The notes beneath the pieces are model-generated. The model saw nothing but the letters and a program-made list of their open reading frames with translations. It had not been told where the DNA came from and ran no database searches. DNA of 11,976 bases from positions 1 through 11,976 of the forward strand of contig JAUXKD010000003.1 in NCBI GenBank assembly GCA_030624445.1, read 5' to 3'. The position numbers were made by a program, and so were the translations under genes. Below, in pieces: positions 1 to 7,886 of the stretch; the stretch's first letter is position 1, and every line of letters begins with the position of its first letter. Source of the DNA: Candidatus Aenigmatarchaeota archaeon. GTDB lineage: Archaea > Aenigmatarchaeota > Aenigmatarchaeia > QMZP01 > JAFGSV01.

Positions 1-297
1 AGGAAACCAGAAGTCCGGGAACGAGGAAGGGCTGAAAGGAATGTGGTACTGGTAGGGAAGAAACCCACTCTGAGCTACGTTCTTGCAGTGGTAACCCAGT
101 TCTCAGACGGAATAAACGATGTGCACATAAAAGCGAGAGGAAGGTGCATCAGCAGGGCAGTGGACGTCGCAGAGGTAGTCAAGAACAGGTTCATCCAGGG
201 AGCAAGTGTCGGCGTACAGATAGGCACTCAGGTAATCACGGACGAGAACAACAACAAGATCAACGTTTCTACCATAGACATTAAGCTGGACAAATAG
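1..297 (+). CDS. alba: DNA/RNA-binding protein Alba, 5' end cut by window edge
   Basis: Alba is a small dimeric archaeal chromatin protein that coats double-stranded DNA and also binds RNA. The frame is open from base 1 and ends at TAG 295-297. The encoded text carries the Alba core: VVLVGKKP (the lysine pair contacts nucleic acid in the family), then the helix around SYVLAVVTQF, IKARGRCISRAVDVAEVVKNR, and the C-terminal strand VSTIDIKL. A GTG at 43 could be read as a start, but the Asn codon before it (NVVLVGKKP) matches where family members continue, and the only purine-rich stretch upstream lies just 1-2 bases from that GTG. I therefore place the true start upstream of the window. The first 14 visible codons are rich in Arg and Glu, like a variable N-terminal tail. 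The C-terminus is canonical. Very confident of the family; start unknown. Confidence 0.93.
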   Translation, partial: RKPEVRERGRAERNVVLVGKKPTLSYVLAVVTQFSDGINDVHIKARGRCISRAVDVAEVVKNRFIQGASVGVQIGTQVITDENNNKINVSTIDIKLDK

Positions 298-313
298 GTA
301 ATTGAAACTGAGA

Positions 314-343
314 TCCTCTATTTCTTTCTATTTATTTTATATT
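314..343 (+). terminator. pyrimidine/T-rich tract after Alba, possible archaeal terminator
   Basis: Just downstream of the Alba stop lies a run of T-rich sequence with several TTT blocks and no obvious hairpin. Archaeal RNA polymerase commonly terminates in such T tracts. It precedes the enolase promoter, so it would separate the two transcripts. Inferred from composition only. Confidence 0.4.
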
Positions 344-356
344 CCACGCAGAAGAA

Positions 357-368
357 GGAATATATAGT
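357..368 (+). promoter_or_regulatory. TATA-like box for the eno-gpmI operon
   Basis: A TATATA core at 361-366, preceded by purines, fits an archaeal TATA box. Transcription would start about 25 bases downstream, near 389, leaving a leader of about 20 nt before the enolase ATG at 410. A weak Shine-Dalgarno-like GGATGATT sits at 400-407. The gap 298-409 holds nothing else I can identify. Confidence 0.5.
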
Positions 369-409
369 GTTGACCACGCCCGTCGTGATTCAGCATTTCG
401 GATGATTCA

Positions 410-1657
<1,248 letters not shown>

Positions 1658-3241
1658 ATGAAGATAAAAAAACCGGTCGTTTACATAATAATGGATGGCT
1701 GGGGTCTGGCCCCCTCAGGGAAGGGAAACGCTGTTTTTCGGGCAAAAACCCCCAATGTGGACAAGTTGTCGAAAAACTATCCCCACACCGAGATAGGCGC
1801 AGGAGGGGAAGCTGTGGGCCTCTGGAAGGGCCACCAGGGCAGCAGCGAGATCGGGCACTTCATAATAGGGGCTGGAAATAACGTCCACCTGCCCCAGGGG
1901 ATCGTTGCTCGTGCGGTGACTTCAGGCAGCATCTTCAAGAACAAGGCCTATCTGGGCGCGATGCGTCACGTTAAAAAGCACAAATCGACGCTTCACCTGG
2001 CCGGCCTGATGTCCGACAAGGGGGTGCACAATTATGATATCGCCGTTCACGCGTTGATCGAAATGGCGGCGAAGAACGGCGTAAAGGATGTAGCCATCCA
2101 TTTCTTTACCGATGGCAGGGACACCGGACCGTACGATGCCAAAATCTACCTGAAAAGGCTGCAGAATGTCATGAGAAAATTCAAGCGCGGGAGGATAGCC
2201 ACGGTCACCGGCAGATACTGGATCATGGACAGGGACCACAGATGGGAGAGGGTCGAGAAGGGATACAGGGCGATGGTCTCCGGCGAGGCCGAATTCTACG
2301 CGAAAAGCGCGGAAGAGGCAATCGAGAACGCCTACAAGAGAGGCAACGCGGCAAAAGGAAGGGGGGAAGAATTCATAGAGATTGACGAGTTTGTAAAGCC
2401 TACTGTCGTTGTGGACAAGGACAACAACCCCGTGGGTAGAATCAGGGACAAGGACGCCCTTATTTGGGTCAATTTCAGGACGGACAGGGCAATCGAGATA
2501 ACACAGGCATTCGTTGAACCGGGATTCAGAAAATTCCACAGGGGCAAGAAACCGGATATCCATTACGTCTGCACGTTCGGATATTATGACGGTGTGCCGG
2601 CGCCACATGCCTTCGAAAGGGAGTTCCCGGAAAAAACGTTTGGCGAGATAATAAGCAATGAGGGATTGAAACAGTTCAGGGTTACGGAAACGGAAAAGTG
2701 GATTTATGTAACAACCATATTCTCCGGCATGAGGGAGAAATCCTTCCCAGGGGAGAAGAGGCTGCTTATACCCTCCGACAGGATTCCATCCTATGATTTG
2801 AAGCCGAAGATGCACACGATGGACACCGCCAGGGCCGCCGTCAGGGCGATCAATTCCGGCAGGTATGATTTCGTTCTTATAAATTTCAACAACCCGGACA
2901 TAATAGGGCATACCGGCATGATGAAGGCGGTGATGACAGGTATAGAGGAATGCGATAAGGGCGTCGGGCTGGTTGTCGATGCCGCCAGGAAGAAAGGCTG
3001 GCTTTCGGTCATCTCGGCGGACCATGGCAACGCGGAGGTCATGCTGACCAAAGAAGGCGAACCGCACAGGACCCACACCGCGAACAACGTCCCATTCATC
3101 ATCGTGGACGACAGTCCGGCGTACAGGAAGTACAGGCTGAGACGCGGCGGGGCGCTGAAGGACGTGACGCCGACGATACTCGACGTCCTGGGCGTTAAAA
3201 AGCCAAGGGAAATGAAAGGGAAATCCCTGATCATTCGCTGA
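1658..3241 (+). CDS. gpmI: 2,3-bisphosphoglycerate-independent phosphoglycerate mutase
   Basis: This enzyme interconverts 3- and 2-phosphoglycerate using two metal ions and a phosphoserine intermediate. It is 527 residues; the bacterial-type family is about 510. Seen: YIIMDGWG with D13; GSSEIGH with the nucleophile S63, followed by IGAG; NFNNPDIIGHTGM with D414 and H418; SADHGNAE with D455 and H456; RTHTANNVPF with H473. The spacing of the C-terminal ligands (4, 41 and 18 residues between successive landmarks) equals that of the Bacillus enzyme (D403, H407, D444, H445, H462), as I recall it. This is the bacterial-type iPGM, not the shorter ApgM common in archaea. The ATG follows the enolase TAA with no gap, so the two successive glycolytic steps are probably co-translated. 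The last 11 bases overlap the convergent gene at 3231-3632. Confidence 0.95.
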   Translation: MKIKKPVVYIIMDGWGLAPSGKGNAVFRAKTPNVDKLSKNYPHTEIGAGGEAVGLWKGHQGSSEIGHFIIGAGNNVHLPQGIVARAVTSGSIFKNKAYLGAMRHVKKHKSTLHLAGLMSDKGVHNYDIAVHALIEMAAKNGVKDVAIHFFTDGRDTGPYDAKIYLKRLQNVMRKFKRGRIATVTGRYWIMDRDHRWERVEKGYRAMVSGEAEFYAKSAEEAIENAYKRGNAAKGRGEEFIEIDEFVKPTVVVDKDNNPVGRIRDKDALIWVNFRTDRAIEITQAFVEPGFRKFHRGKKPDIHYVCTFGYYDGVPAPHAFEREFPEKTFGEIISNEGLKQFRVTETEKWIYVTTIFSGMREKSFPGEKRLLIPSDRIPSYDLKPKMHTMDTARAAVRAINSGRYDFVLINFNNPDIIGHTGMMKAVMTGIEECDKGVGLVVDAARKKGWLSVISADHGNAEVMLTKEGEPHRTHTANNVPFIIVDDSPAYRKYRLRRGGALKDVTPTILDVLGVKKPREMKGKSLIIR

Positions 3242-3632
3242 TTTCTTCTATTTCCCTGATAAGAACTATGTTTGGAGGGTAGCGTTTTTCTCTGTTGCAA
3301 GGTTCCTTGTCAAGAATCTTGTTGGTCTTTCTTATGAACTTGTTCAGGACACTCGACGTGAATCTTCCCTCCCAGGACTTGTGGACTATCTGCTTCACCA
3401 CACTCGCTTTGCTCGGATAATTGGGAATCACCAATGCGGACAAATCGTTACCCTCCATTGTAATTTCCAGCGTATCTTCCCCACTGAGAGACGCGTCGAA
3501 TCTCACTCCGTCTATCTCGATTCCATCCAATACTTCCGTCAGATACTCCGTGTCCTCATCCTTCACACACCTTTCCGTTAAGTTCCCATCTACGTCTATC
3601 GAGCCGAAGCAGGTCTTGAGCAAAAGTCTCAT
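3231..3632 (-). CDS. hypothetical protein, 133 aa
   Basis: I do not recognise a family. The protein is acidic in its first half (about residues 12-65) and basic in the second (about 75-120), with no signal peptide or membrane segment. It has three scattered Cys and no metal-binding motif. The middle section (GVRFDASL, DTLEITMEG) looks like beta-strand text, and the part from about VVKQIVHKSW to ILDKEP looks helical, so a small alpha/beta fold is plausible. ATG at 3632-3630 is preceded by an AT-rich TATA-like element 26 bp upstream, fitting a leaderless transcript. No Shine-Dalgarno is seen. It converges on gpmI with an 11-bp overlap. Codon choice (AGA/AGG, ATA, GAG) resembles the neighbours, which supports a real gene. 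Confidence 0.65.
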   Translation of the reverse strand: MRLLLKTCFGSIDVDGNLTERCVKDEDTEYLTEVLDGIEIDGVRFDASLSGEDTLEITMEGNDLSALVIPNYPSKASVVKQIVHKSWEGRFTSSVLNKFIRKTNKILDKEPCNREKRYPPNIVLIREIEEISE

Positions 3633-3653
3633 ACACTAACATGTTTTTACCTG

Positions 3654-3665
3654 ATTAATAAAATT
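3654..3665 (-). promoter_or_regulatory. TATA-like box for the 133-aa gene
   Basis: On the minus strand this reads as a TTTTATTAAT-type AT-rich element centred about 26 bp before the ATG at 3632. That spacing would put transcription initiation at or next to the start codon. Confidence 0.4.
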
Positions 3666-3676
3666 GATAAACAGTT

Positions 3677-3705
3677 GAATTCCTTGCCGAATTCCTGAAA
3701 AAGAA
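3677..3705 (-). terminator. possible terminator region of AMP phosphorylase gene with GAATTCCT repeat
   Basis: Immediately after the AMP phosphorylase stop, the minus strand has a CTTCTTTTTC tract (about 3696-3706), typical of archaeal T-tract termination. Just beyond, GAATTCCT occurs twice (3677-3684 and 3689-3696), 4 bp apart. The palindromic GAATTC halves could also fold as a short hairpin. Weak evidence. Confidence 0.3.
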
Positions 3706-3708
3706 GGT

Positions 3709-5259
3709 TCACCTTTCCAGGATGAAATATTTCGGATGCTCTATTCTCGCCGGGATCTTCTCTATGAGCATCTGAATTTCCTTTCCTATGCCAAGCACTT
3801 TCGATTTTCTTGCGATCTGAAGGGCCCTTTCCAGCTTATAGCCCTTTTTGGCATATATCTCGAACAGCGTGTCGCCCCTTTTGACTTTGTCCCCGTTCTT
3901 CTTGTGAAGCAGAACGCCGGCGCCCTGGTCTTTGGGCGTTCCCGCGGCCCTTGAAATTTCCACCACGACCCTGTTGTTTATCCATCCCACACGGCCGTTG
4001 ACATTCGACTTCACTTCGGCCTTCTTGTACCCCACAGGCACGTCGTCCGGTTTTATGCCGGGATCCCCTCCCTGGGCTTCTATGATTTCCCTGAGTTTCC
4101 TGTAGGCCTTGCCGCTCTTAAGCATTCTCAGCGCCTCTTTTTTACCACCACTACCGATCTTGAAATCCATAAGAATCCCTGCGAGATGAGTTACCTTGTC
4201 CACCAGGTCGGCTGGACCCTTCCTCTCCTTCAGCGTGCGCAGGGCCTCCCTCGCCTCGAGGGCGGGGCCTATCGCAAATCCTATCGGCTGCTCCCCGTAA
4301 GTGGAGGCGCCCACAGTTTTTATTTTCAGCATCTTTCCAAGCTCTATGAATTTTTCGGCAAGCGTCTCGGCATCCTTCGTGGTATTGACCTTCGTGCCCT
4401 CTCCGGTCGGTATGTCTATGATCAGATTTTTCACCCCCATCGCCTTTTTCTTTGACATAACGGAAGGCAGGAGCAGCGGGTCTATCGACAGGGGGTATTC
4501 GATTTTTATGAACATGTCATCGGCGGGGGCGAGGTCGACAGAACCCCCCCACACGAGACACGCATTAGTCTTTTTCACAACCTTTTTTATATCATCGAGA
4601 TCGAGATCGACCGGTGCCAGGCATTCGAATCTGTCCGCCGTCCCGGCCGGGGACGTTATCGCCCTGCTGGATGTCTTGGGTATCGTCAGCCCGGCCGCAG
4701 CAACAATAGGGACGAGAACCATTGACGTCTTGTCCCCTGGAACGCCTCCGATCGAATGCTTGTCATACACCAACTTTTTCCCCAGATCGAGCGTTTCTCC
4801 CGTGAATGTCATGGCCTTGGAAAGGGAAGTGATTTCCCCCTTAGTCATACCGTGGTTGTACAGTGCGATGACGAAGGCCGTCATCTCTATTTCGGAAAGC
4901 TTCCTGTGGACCACGTCCTCGATTATTTTCTTTATCTCCTCATCCTTCAGGGTTTTCCCCGTAAGCTTCTCCCTTATGTGAATCAGGGATTCCGGGGGCA
5001 CGGAAGGCGAAACGTATATCTTGTCACCGGGATTCGCCCTCATGTGATCCGCTATTTCACCGTAAAGGCCGATTTCCCCTTCTTTAATGAAACGGGTGGC
5101 GACATTGACGATCGCCGTCCCCCTTTTCCTTTTTAACGTTATTTCCACCCTGTCCAGAGGTCTCACGTCAATCTCTTCGGCGTCACTCCTGTTGAGTATA
5201 ACTATGGGTTTTTCGGCTTCCAGTCCTAGAATCTTGGCTTTCAGTAACAAGAAAATCAT
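3709..5259 (-). CDS. deoA: AMP phosphorylase (nucleoside monophosphate phosphorylase)
   Basis: Phosphorolysis of AMP (also CMP and UMP in characterised relatives) to ribose-1,5-bisphosphate and free base is the first step of the archaeal AMP pathway. The protein is 516 aa from this start. Residues 1-85 form the archaeal N-terminal extension absent from bacterial thymidine phosphorylase. The helical domain and nucleoside-phosphorylase core follow, with KHSIGGVPGDKTSM at 167-180 (phosphate-binding loop), SSRAITSPAGTADRFE at 197-212, and WGGSVDLAPADD near 237-248. The C-terminal domain is intact. The ATG overlaps the RuBisCO TGA (ATGA at 5259-5256), so translation is coupled. An ATG three codons earlier (5268) is possible, but MIFLLLKAKIL fits the usual family N-terminus better. 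The N-terminal extension and archaeal context argue against a thymidine or pyrimidine phosphorylase role. Confidence 0.93.
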   Translation of the reverse strand: MIFLLLKAKILGLEAEKPIVILNRSDAEEIDVRPLDRVEITLKRKRGTAIVNVATRFIKEGEIGLYGEIADHMRANPGDKIYVSPSVPPESLIHIREKLTGKTLKDEEIKKIIEDVVHRKLSEIEMTAFVIALYNHGMTKGEITSLSKAMTFTGETLDLGKKLVYDKHSIGGVPGDKTSMVLVPIVAAAGLTIPKTSSRAITSPAGTADRFECLAPVDLDLDDIKKVVKKTNACLVWGGSVDLAPADDMFIKIEYPLSIDPLLLPSVMSKKKAMGVKNLIIDIPTGEGTKVNTTKDAETLAEKFIELGKMLKIKTVGASTYGEQPIGFAIGPALEAREALRTLKERKGPADLVDKVTHLAGILMDFKIGSGGKKEALRMLKSGKAYRKLREIIEAQGGDPGIKPDDVPVGYKKAEVKSNVNGRVGWINNRVVVEISRAAGTPKDQGAGVLLHKKNGDKVKRGDTLFEIYAKKGYKLERALQIARKSKVLGIGKEIQMLIEKIPARIEHPKYFILER

Positions 5260-6479
5260 CCTGACCATTTTTTAAGGGCCAGCCTCAGCTCATCATTATT
5301 TTTGGCATGTTCATTTAAATCAATTCCCCGGACAACGGCCTCCGCCGCCTGCCTTATGGCCATGGCCCCGGCTTTTGTCCCTTTTGGATGTCCATGACAG
5401 CCCCCGCCGAACTGCGCAATTATATCCAATCCCATTTTCTTTACCAGTTCCGGCACCATCCCGGGGTGCAGCCCTCCGGATGCCACCGGAAAGGTCTTTT
5501 TCAGCCCGTGCCAATCGCATTTAAGGGCATCCTCCAATTTCATCGCGTCGTCTTCCTGGACCATCTTGCCCACTTCTGCGGTTCCTATGTGCAGCTGGTC
5601 CATGCCGGCAAGCCTCGAAAGCCTTGCCAGGACGAGCATTGAAATGCCGTGACCTGTGTCTCTAGTGAAGGCGGCATGGCCCGCCCTGTGCGCATGCAGG
5701 ACCAGTTTCAGATCATTGTTTTCTTCCCTCAGGCTTTGCAGCCCAGACCAGCCCGTTGTCAACATATCGACCATCGCATACTCCCCGCCCTGCTCTTTGA
5801 CAAACCCGGCCCTCTCGATCATTTCAGTGGTCTCGGCCGTAACGTTTGGCATGTACATCTTCCTTTCCCCGGTCTCCCTTTCCGCCCTGTCCCTCAGTTT
5901 CAGGGTTTCGCTCACCCTTTTCTCGAATTTATTGAATGCCTGGCTTGAGAGGTTCTCGTCGTCCTTGACGATGTCCAGCCCGCCTGTCCAGGCTTCGTAT
6001 GCGACCCCGGCATGCTCCTTTTCGTTGAGCCCTATCTTGGGCTTCACTATCGTGCCTACAAGGGGCCTGTCCTTGACGCCGATAAGCTTCCTCACACCCC
6101 TTATCCCGAACGCCGGTCCGCTGAAAGACTTCACCATGTTGCTGGTGAAGATCACGTCATTGAGCCTCAGTTTTTTCACGGCTTTCATGCCGAATATGTT
6201 GCCGGCGATGGAACTCATTATCTGCGGGATGTTCCCGCATTCGAACAATTCCTCCGGGTATGCGATCCTGACGTTTTCGCCCTTTATTTCGAAGACCTTT
6301 GCGCCGAGTTTTCTGATCCTCTCCCTCATCGTCGAGACTTCCGTCCAGGTGCCCGTGCTTGACTCTGCGGCTATATGGTTTGCGGCTTCTTTCAGCGAGA
6401 GCCCCTTCCTGGGCTCCACGTGGAATTCACAGACCAGGTCTTCCTTCCCCGGACTGTAATCAAGCTGGACATAACTCAT
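5256..6479 (-). CDS. rbcL: ribulose-1,5-bisphosphate carboxylase, archaeal form III-type
   Basis: RuBisCO carboxylates RuBP to two 3-phosphoglycerate; archaeal form III enzymes serve nucleotide degradation rather than a Calvin cycle. From ATG 6479 the product is 407 aa. All catalytic positions are present (spinach numbering in brackets): E39 (60), T44/W45 (65/66) in ESSTGTWTEV, N94 (123), K146 (175) in GTIVKPKIGL, carbamylated K172 (201) with D174/E175 in GGLDIVKDDEN, H264/R265 (294/295), H297 (327), loop-6 K305 (334) in GTAEVGK, S334 (379) and phosphate-binding GGG 358-360. This rules out the RuBisCO-like (form IV) proteins. The ATG is preceded by GGTG with a 6-base spacer; a GTG three codons upstream (6488) is the alternative start. 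No small subunit gene is present. The sub-form (III-a, III-b or DPANN-type) needs a tree. Confidence 0.95.
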   Translation of the reverse strand: MSYVQLDYSPGKEDLVCEFHVEPRKGLSLKEAANHIAAESSTGTWTEVSTMRERIRKLGAKVFEIKGENVRIAYPEELFECGNIPQIMSSIAGNIFGMKAVKKLRLNDVIFTSNMVKSFSGPAFGIRGVRKLIGVKDRPLVGTIVKPKIGLNEKEHAGVAYEAWTGGLDIVKDDENLSSQAFNKFEKRVSETLKLRDRAERETGERKMYMPNVTAETTEMIERAGFVKEQGGEYAMVDMLTTGWSGLQSLREENNDLKLVLHAHRAGHAAFTRDTGHGISMLVLARLSRLAGMDQLHIGTAEVGKMVQEDDAMKLEDALKCDWHGLKKTFPVASGGLHPGMVPELVKKMGLDIIAQFGGGCHGHPKGTKAGAMAIRQAAEAVVRGIDLNEHAKNNDELRLALKKWSG

Positions 6480-6485
6480 GAAAAG

Positions 6486-6512
6486 CACCGGTCATTTAAT
6501 CTATATTATATC
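6486..6512 (-). promoter_or_regulatory. promoter and Shine-Dalgarno of rbcL-deoA
   Basis: The minus strand carries GATATAATATAG (6512-6501), a good TATA-like box centred about 27 bp before the RuBisCO ATG, so transcription could begin almost at the start codon. GGTG at 6489-6486 lies 6 bases before the ATG and would serve as ribosome binding site for any longer transcript arriving from the upstream genes. The pair may therefore be both an internal promoter unit and part of a longer operon. Confidence 0.5.
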
Positions 6513-6539
6513 CTTTAGCTGAAATAAAAGCTAATAGAA

Positions 6540-7010
6540 CTAATCGGCTGTTGTGGTGAATTTGGAGTAGCCGATGTGGTACAGCCTTCGCCCGGGCTTT
6601 TTCATTTGCGACTTCCGGATCTCTCCAACAAAGATTGTGTGATCGCCGGTTTTTACCCTTCCGGTGACTCTGCATTCCAGAAAGCCCAGGGACTGCCTTA
6701 TCCTCGGGCAGTCGATAGTGTCGCACTCCTCTTTACCGAATCCGCTTTCCTTGAATTTGTCGCTGTCGGCTCCGGAAACGGAACCGCACAGCTCTATTTC
6801 CTTTCTGCAATCCGCGGAAATGAAATTCACGCAGAAAACTCCGGAATCCGAGATCATGTCGTGCGAGAACCTGGATTTGCCTATCGATATGGCATACATG
6901 CCGGGAGAAAAAGACGTCGGCATGTGCCAGGCTATCGTTATTATGTTGTCTTTTCCTTTGTGCCTGCACGTGACCAGGGCGATCTGCCTCGGCCCGTTCA
7001 ATTCGGACAT
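6540..7010 (-). CDS. flavin reductase-like / flavoredoxin-type FMN-binding protein
   Basis: The 156-residue protein matches the flavin reductase-like split-barrel family (flavoredoxin and NAD(P)H:flavin oxidoreductase relatives), which bind FMN. Seen: an N-terminal strand PRQIALVTCR; NIITIAWHMPTSFSPGMYAISIG at about 22-44, the typical flavin-contact stretch; FCVNF; GSVSGADSDKF near 76-86, matching the family's G-x-x-SG-x-x-x-DKF pattern; and GDHTIFVGEI near 121-130. It is somewhat shorter than the usual 180-200 residues. An AGGTGATG ribosome binding site lies 7 bases before the ATG and overlaps the stop codon of the isomerase gene, so the two are translationally linked. It ends at TAG with a second in-frame TAG two codons later. 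Its substrate or electron partner cannot be told from sequence, and no role in the AMP pathway is known to me. Confidence 0.85.
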   Translation of the reverse strand: MSELNGPRQIALVTCRHKGKDNIITIAWHMPTSFSPGMYAISIGKSRFSHDMISDSGVFCVNFISADCRKEIELCGSVSGADSDKFKESGFGKEECDTIDCPRIRQSLGFLECRVTGRVKTGDHTIFVGEIRKSQMKKPGRRLYHIGYSKFTTTAD

Positions 7011-7017
7011 GCGAAAT

Positions 7018-7025
7018 CATCACCT
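7018..7025 (-). promoter_or_regulatory. strong ribosome binding site AGGTGATG overlapping a stop codon
   Basis: AGGTGATG is near the ideal complement of the archaeal 16S 3' end. It includes the isomerase TGA (7022-7020) and lies 7 bases before the ATG of the flavin reductase homologue. It settles that start and shows the two genes share a transcript. Confidence 0.8.
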
Positions 7026-7847
7026 CAGGAACCTGTAGGCCTTCCTGACTTCCTGCAGGAAAACACCCGGAGAATACACCCCGAGCTCGGAAATTATCGC
7101 CGTTATAAGCTGCGGTTCCACCCTTTCAAAGGCGAGGTTGACTATCTCGACCTTCTTTGGATGGCCTTTCCAGACTTCTTCGGCCCCCCTTCTCTCTATC
7201 GGCTCCCTGAAACCGAACACGGTCTTGGGGTCGAACTTCCAGGAGTCCGTGCAGCAGTATGCGGGAATATCGTATTTGTCGGCTATCCCACAAAAGAGCT
7301 CAGTACCTATCTTGTTTAACACCTTCCCCTCGATCGTTATGGCGTCCGCCCCGAACAAGAAAACGTCCGCTTTTTTGAGCGCGAATCTGGCGGCCGAGTC
7401 AACGTAGTGTTTCACCTTTATGCCCATGGACGCCGCTTCTTTCGCGGTTTTCCTTCCCTGGAAAAGGGGCCTTGTCTCGGTGTTGTGCAGTTCAAAACGC
7501 TTCCCCTCCCCTCTGGCCTTTCTCAGTATGCCCATCACGGATGACGAATGGCAGTGCGTAAACACTGTCATCCCGCTCCCGATCTTTTTCGCCCCGTATT
7601 CGGCGATCTTCTCCCCTGATTTCTCAAAATGATCCAGCGCCAGTGGCCCGAGCCTTTCGGGGTCTTCTTTGATGAAGTTCACCGTGTTCCTCAGGCAGGG
7701 TTCCGTCGGTCTCAGGGATATGAGCTTTTTCACGGACTTCCCGTCGCTCCTTATCATCATTGCCCTGATTGCCGCCTTTGCGACATTTTCAGCTCCCTGG
7801 ATTTCCACGTTCCTGATTTTCGAGCAGATTCTGCCGAACTCGTCCAT
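7020..7847 (-). CDS. ribose-1,5-bisphosphate isomerase (eIF2B-like family)
   Basis: This enzyme isomerises ribose-1,5-bisphosphate to ribulose-1,5-bisphosphate, the RuBisCO substrate. The protein is 275 aa of the eIF2B alpha/beta/delta-like family. Seen: C99 in FTHCHSSS and D168 in LFGADAITIEG, which are 69 residues apart, exactly the spacing of catalytic Cys133 and Asp202 reported for the Thermococcus kodakarensis enzyme (from memory); R53/N54 region and HNTETRP at 121-127 for phosphate and sugar binding; IGTELF near 183. The family relative MtnA (methylthioribose-1-phosphate isomerase) is longer and has different Cys-Asp spacing, and the operon with RuBisCO and AMP phosphorylase supports R15P isomerase. 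The N-terminal region is about 35 residues shorter than in T. kodakarensis. The ATG has no Shine-Dalgarno and a TATA-like box 25 bp upstream, suggesting leaderless translation. Confidence 0.9.
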   Translation of the reverse strand: MDEFGRICSKIRNVEIQGAENVAKAAIRAMMIRSDGKSVKKLISLRPTEPCLRNTVNFIKEDPERLGPLALDHFEKSGEKIAEYGAKKIGSGMTVFTHCHSSSVMGILRKARGEGKRFELHNTETRPLFQGRKTAKEAASMGIKVKHYVDSAARFALKKADVFLFGADAITIEGKVLNKIGTELFCGIADKYDIPAYCCTDSWKFDPKTVFGFREPIERRGAEEVWKGHPKKVEIVNLAFERVEPQLITAIISELGVYSPGVFLQEVRKAYRFLR

Positions 7848-7850
7848 ACG

Positions 7851-7883
7851 ATTAATTTAAAAGCTGTATATTAAATTAAATAT
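7851..7883. promoter_or_regulatory. divergent promoter region, R15P isomerase (-) / tRNA-Cys (+)
   Basis: This 33-bp, almost pure A/T block separates two divergent genes. On the minus strand TTTAATATA (about 7875-7867) is 25 bp before the isomerase ATG. On the plus strand TTTAAAA (7856-7862) is 28 bp before the tRNA 5' end. Two TATA boxes would sit back to back within about 20 bp, so the two promoters may interfere. Confidence 0.5.
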
Positions 7884-7886
7884 TGC

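Noticed and set aside
43..297. GTG at 43 as the Alba start
   Set aside because: The frame stays open to base 1 and the Asn codon before GTG matches the family, so the start is more likely beyond the window edge.
1922..3076. 384-codon open frame on the minus strand
   Set aside because: It lies entirely opposite gpmI, whose catalytic motifs are all on the plus strand; the antisense translation has no recognisable domain and is a by-product of codon bias.
5656..6459. 267-codon open frame on the plus strand
   Set aside because: It is antisense to RuBisCO, which has a full set of active-site residues; the composition (Ser/Leu/Phe-rich) is typical of a reverse-strand shadow.
6576..7319. 247-codon open frame on the plus strand
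   Set aside because: It spans the reverse of the flavin reductase homologue and the R15P isomerase, both with clear family motifs; no domain is visible in it.
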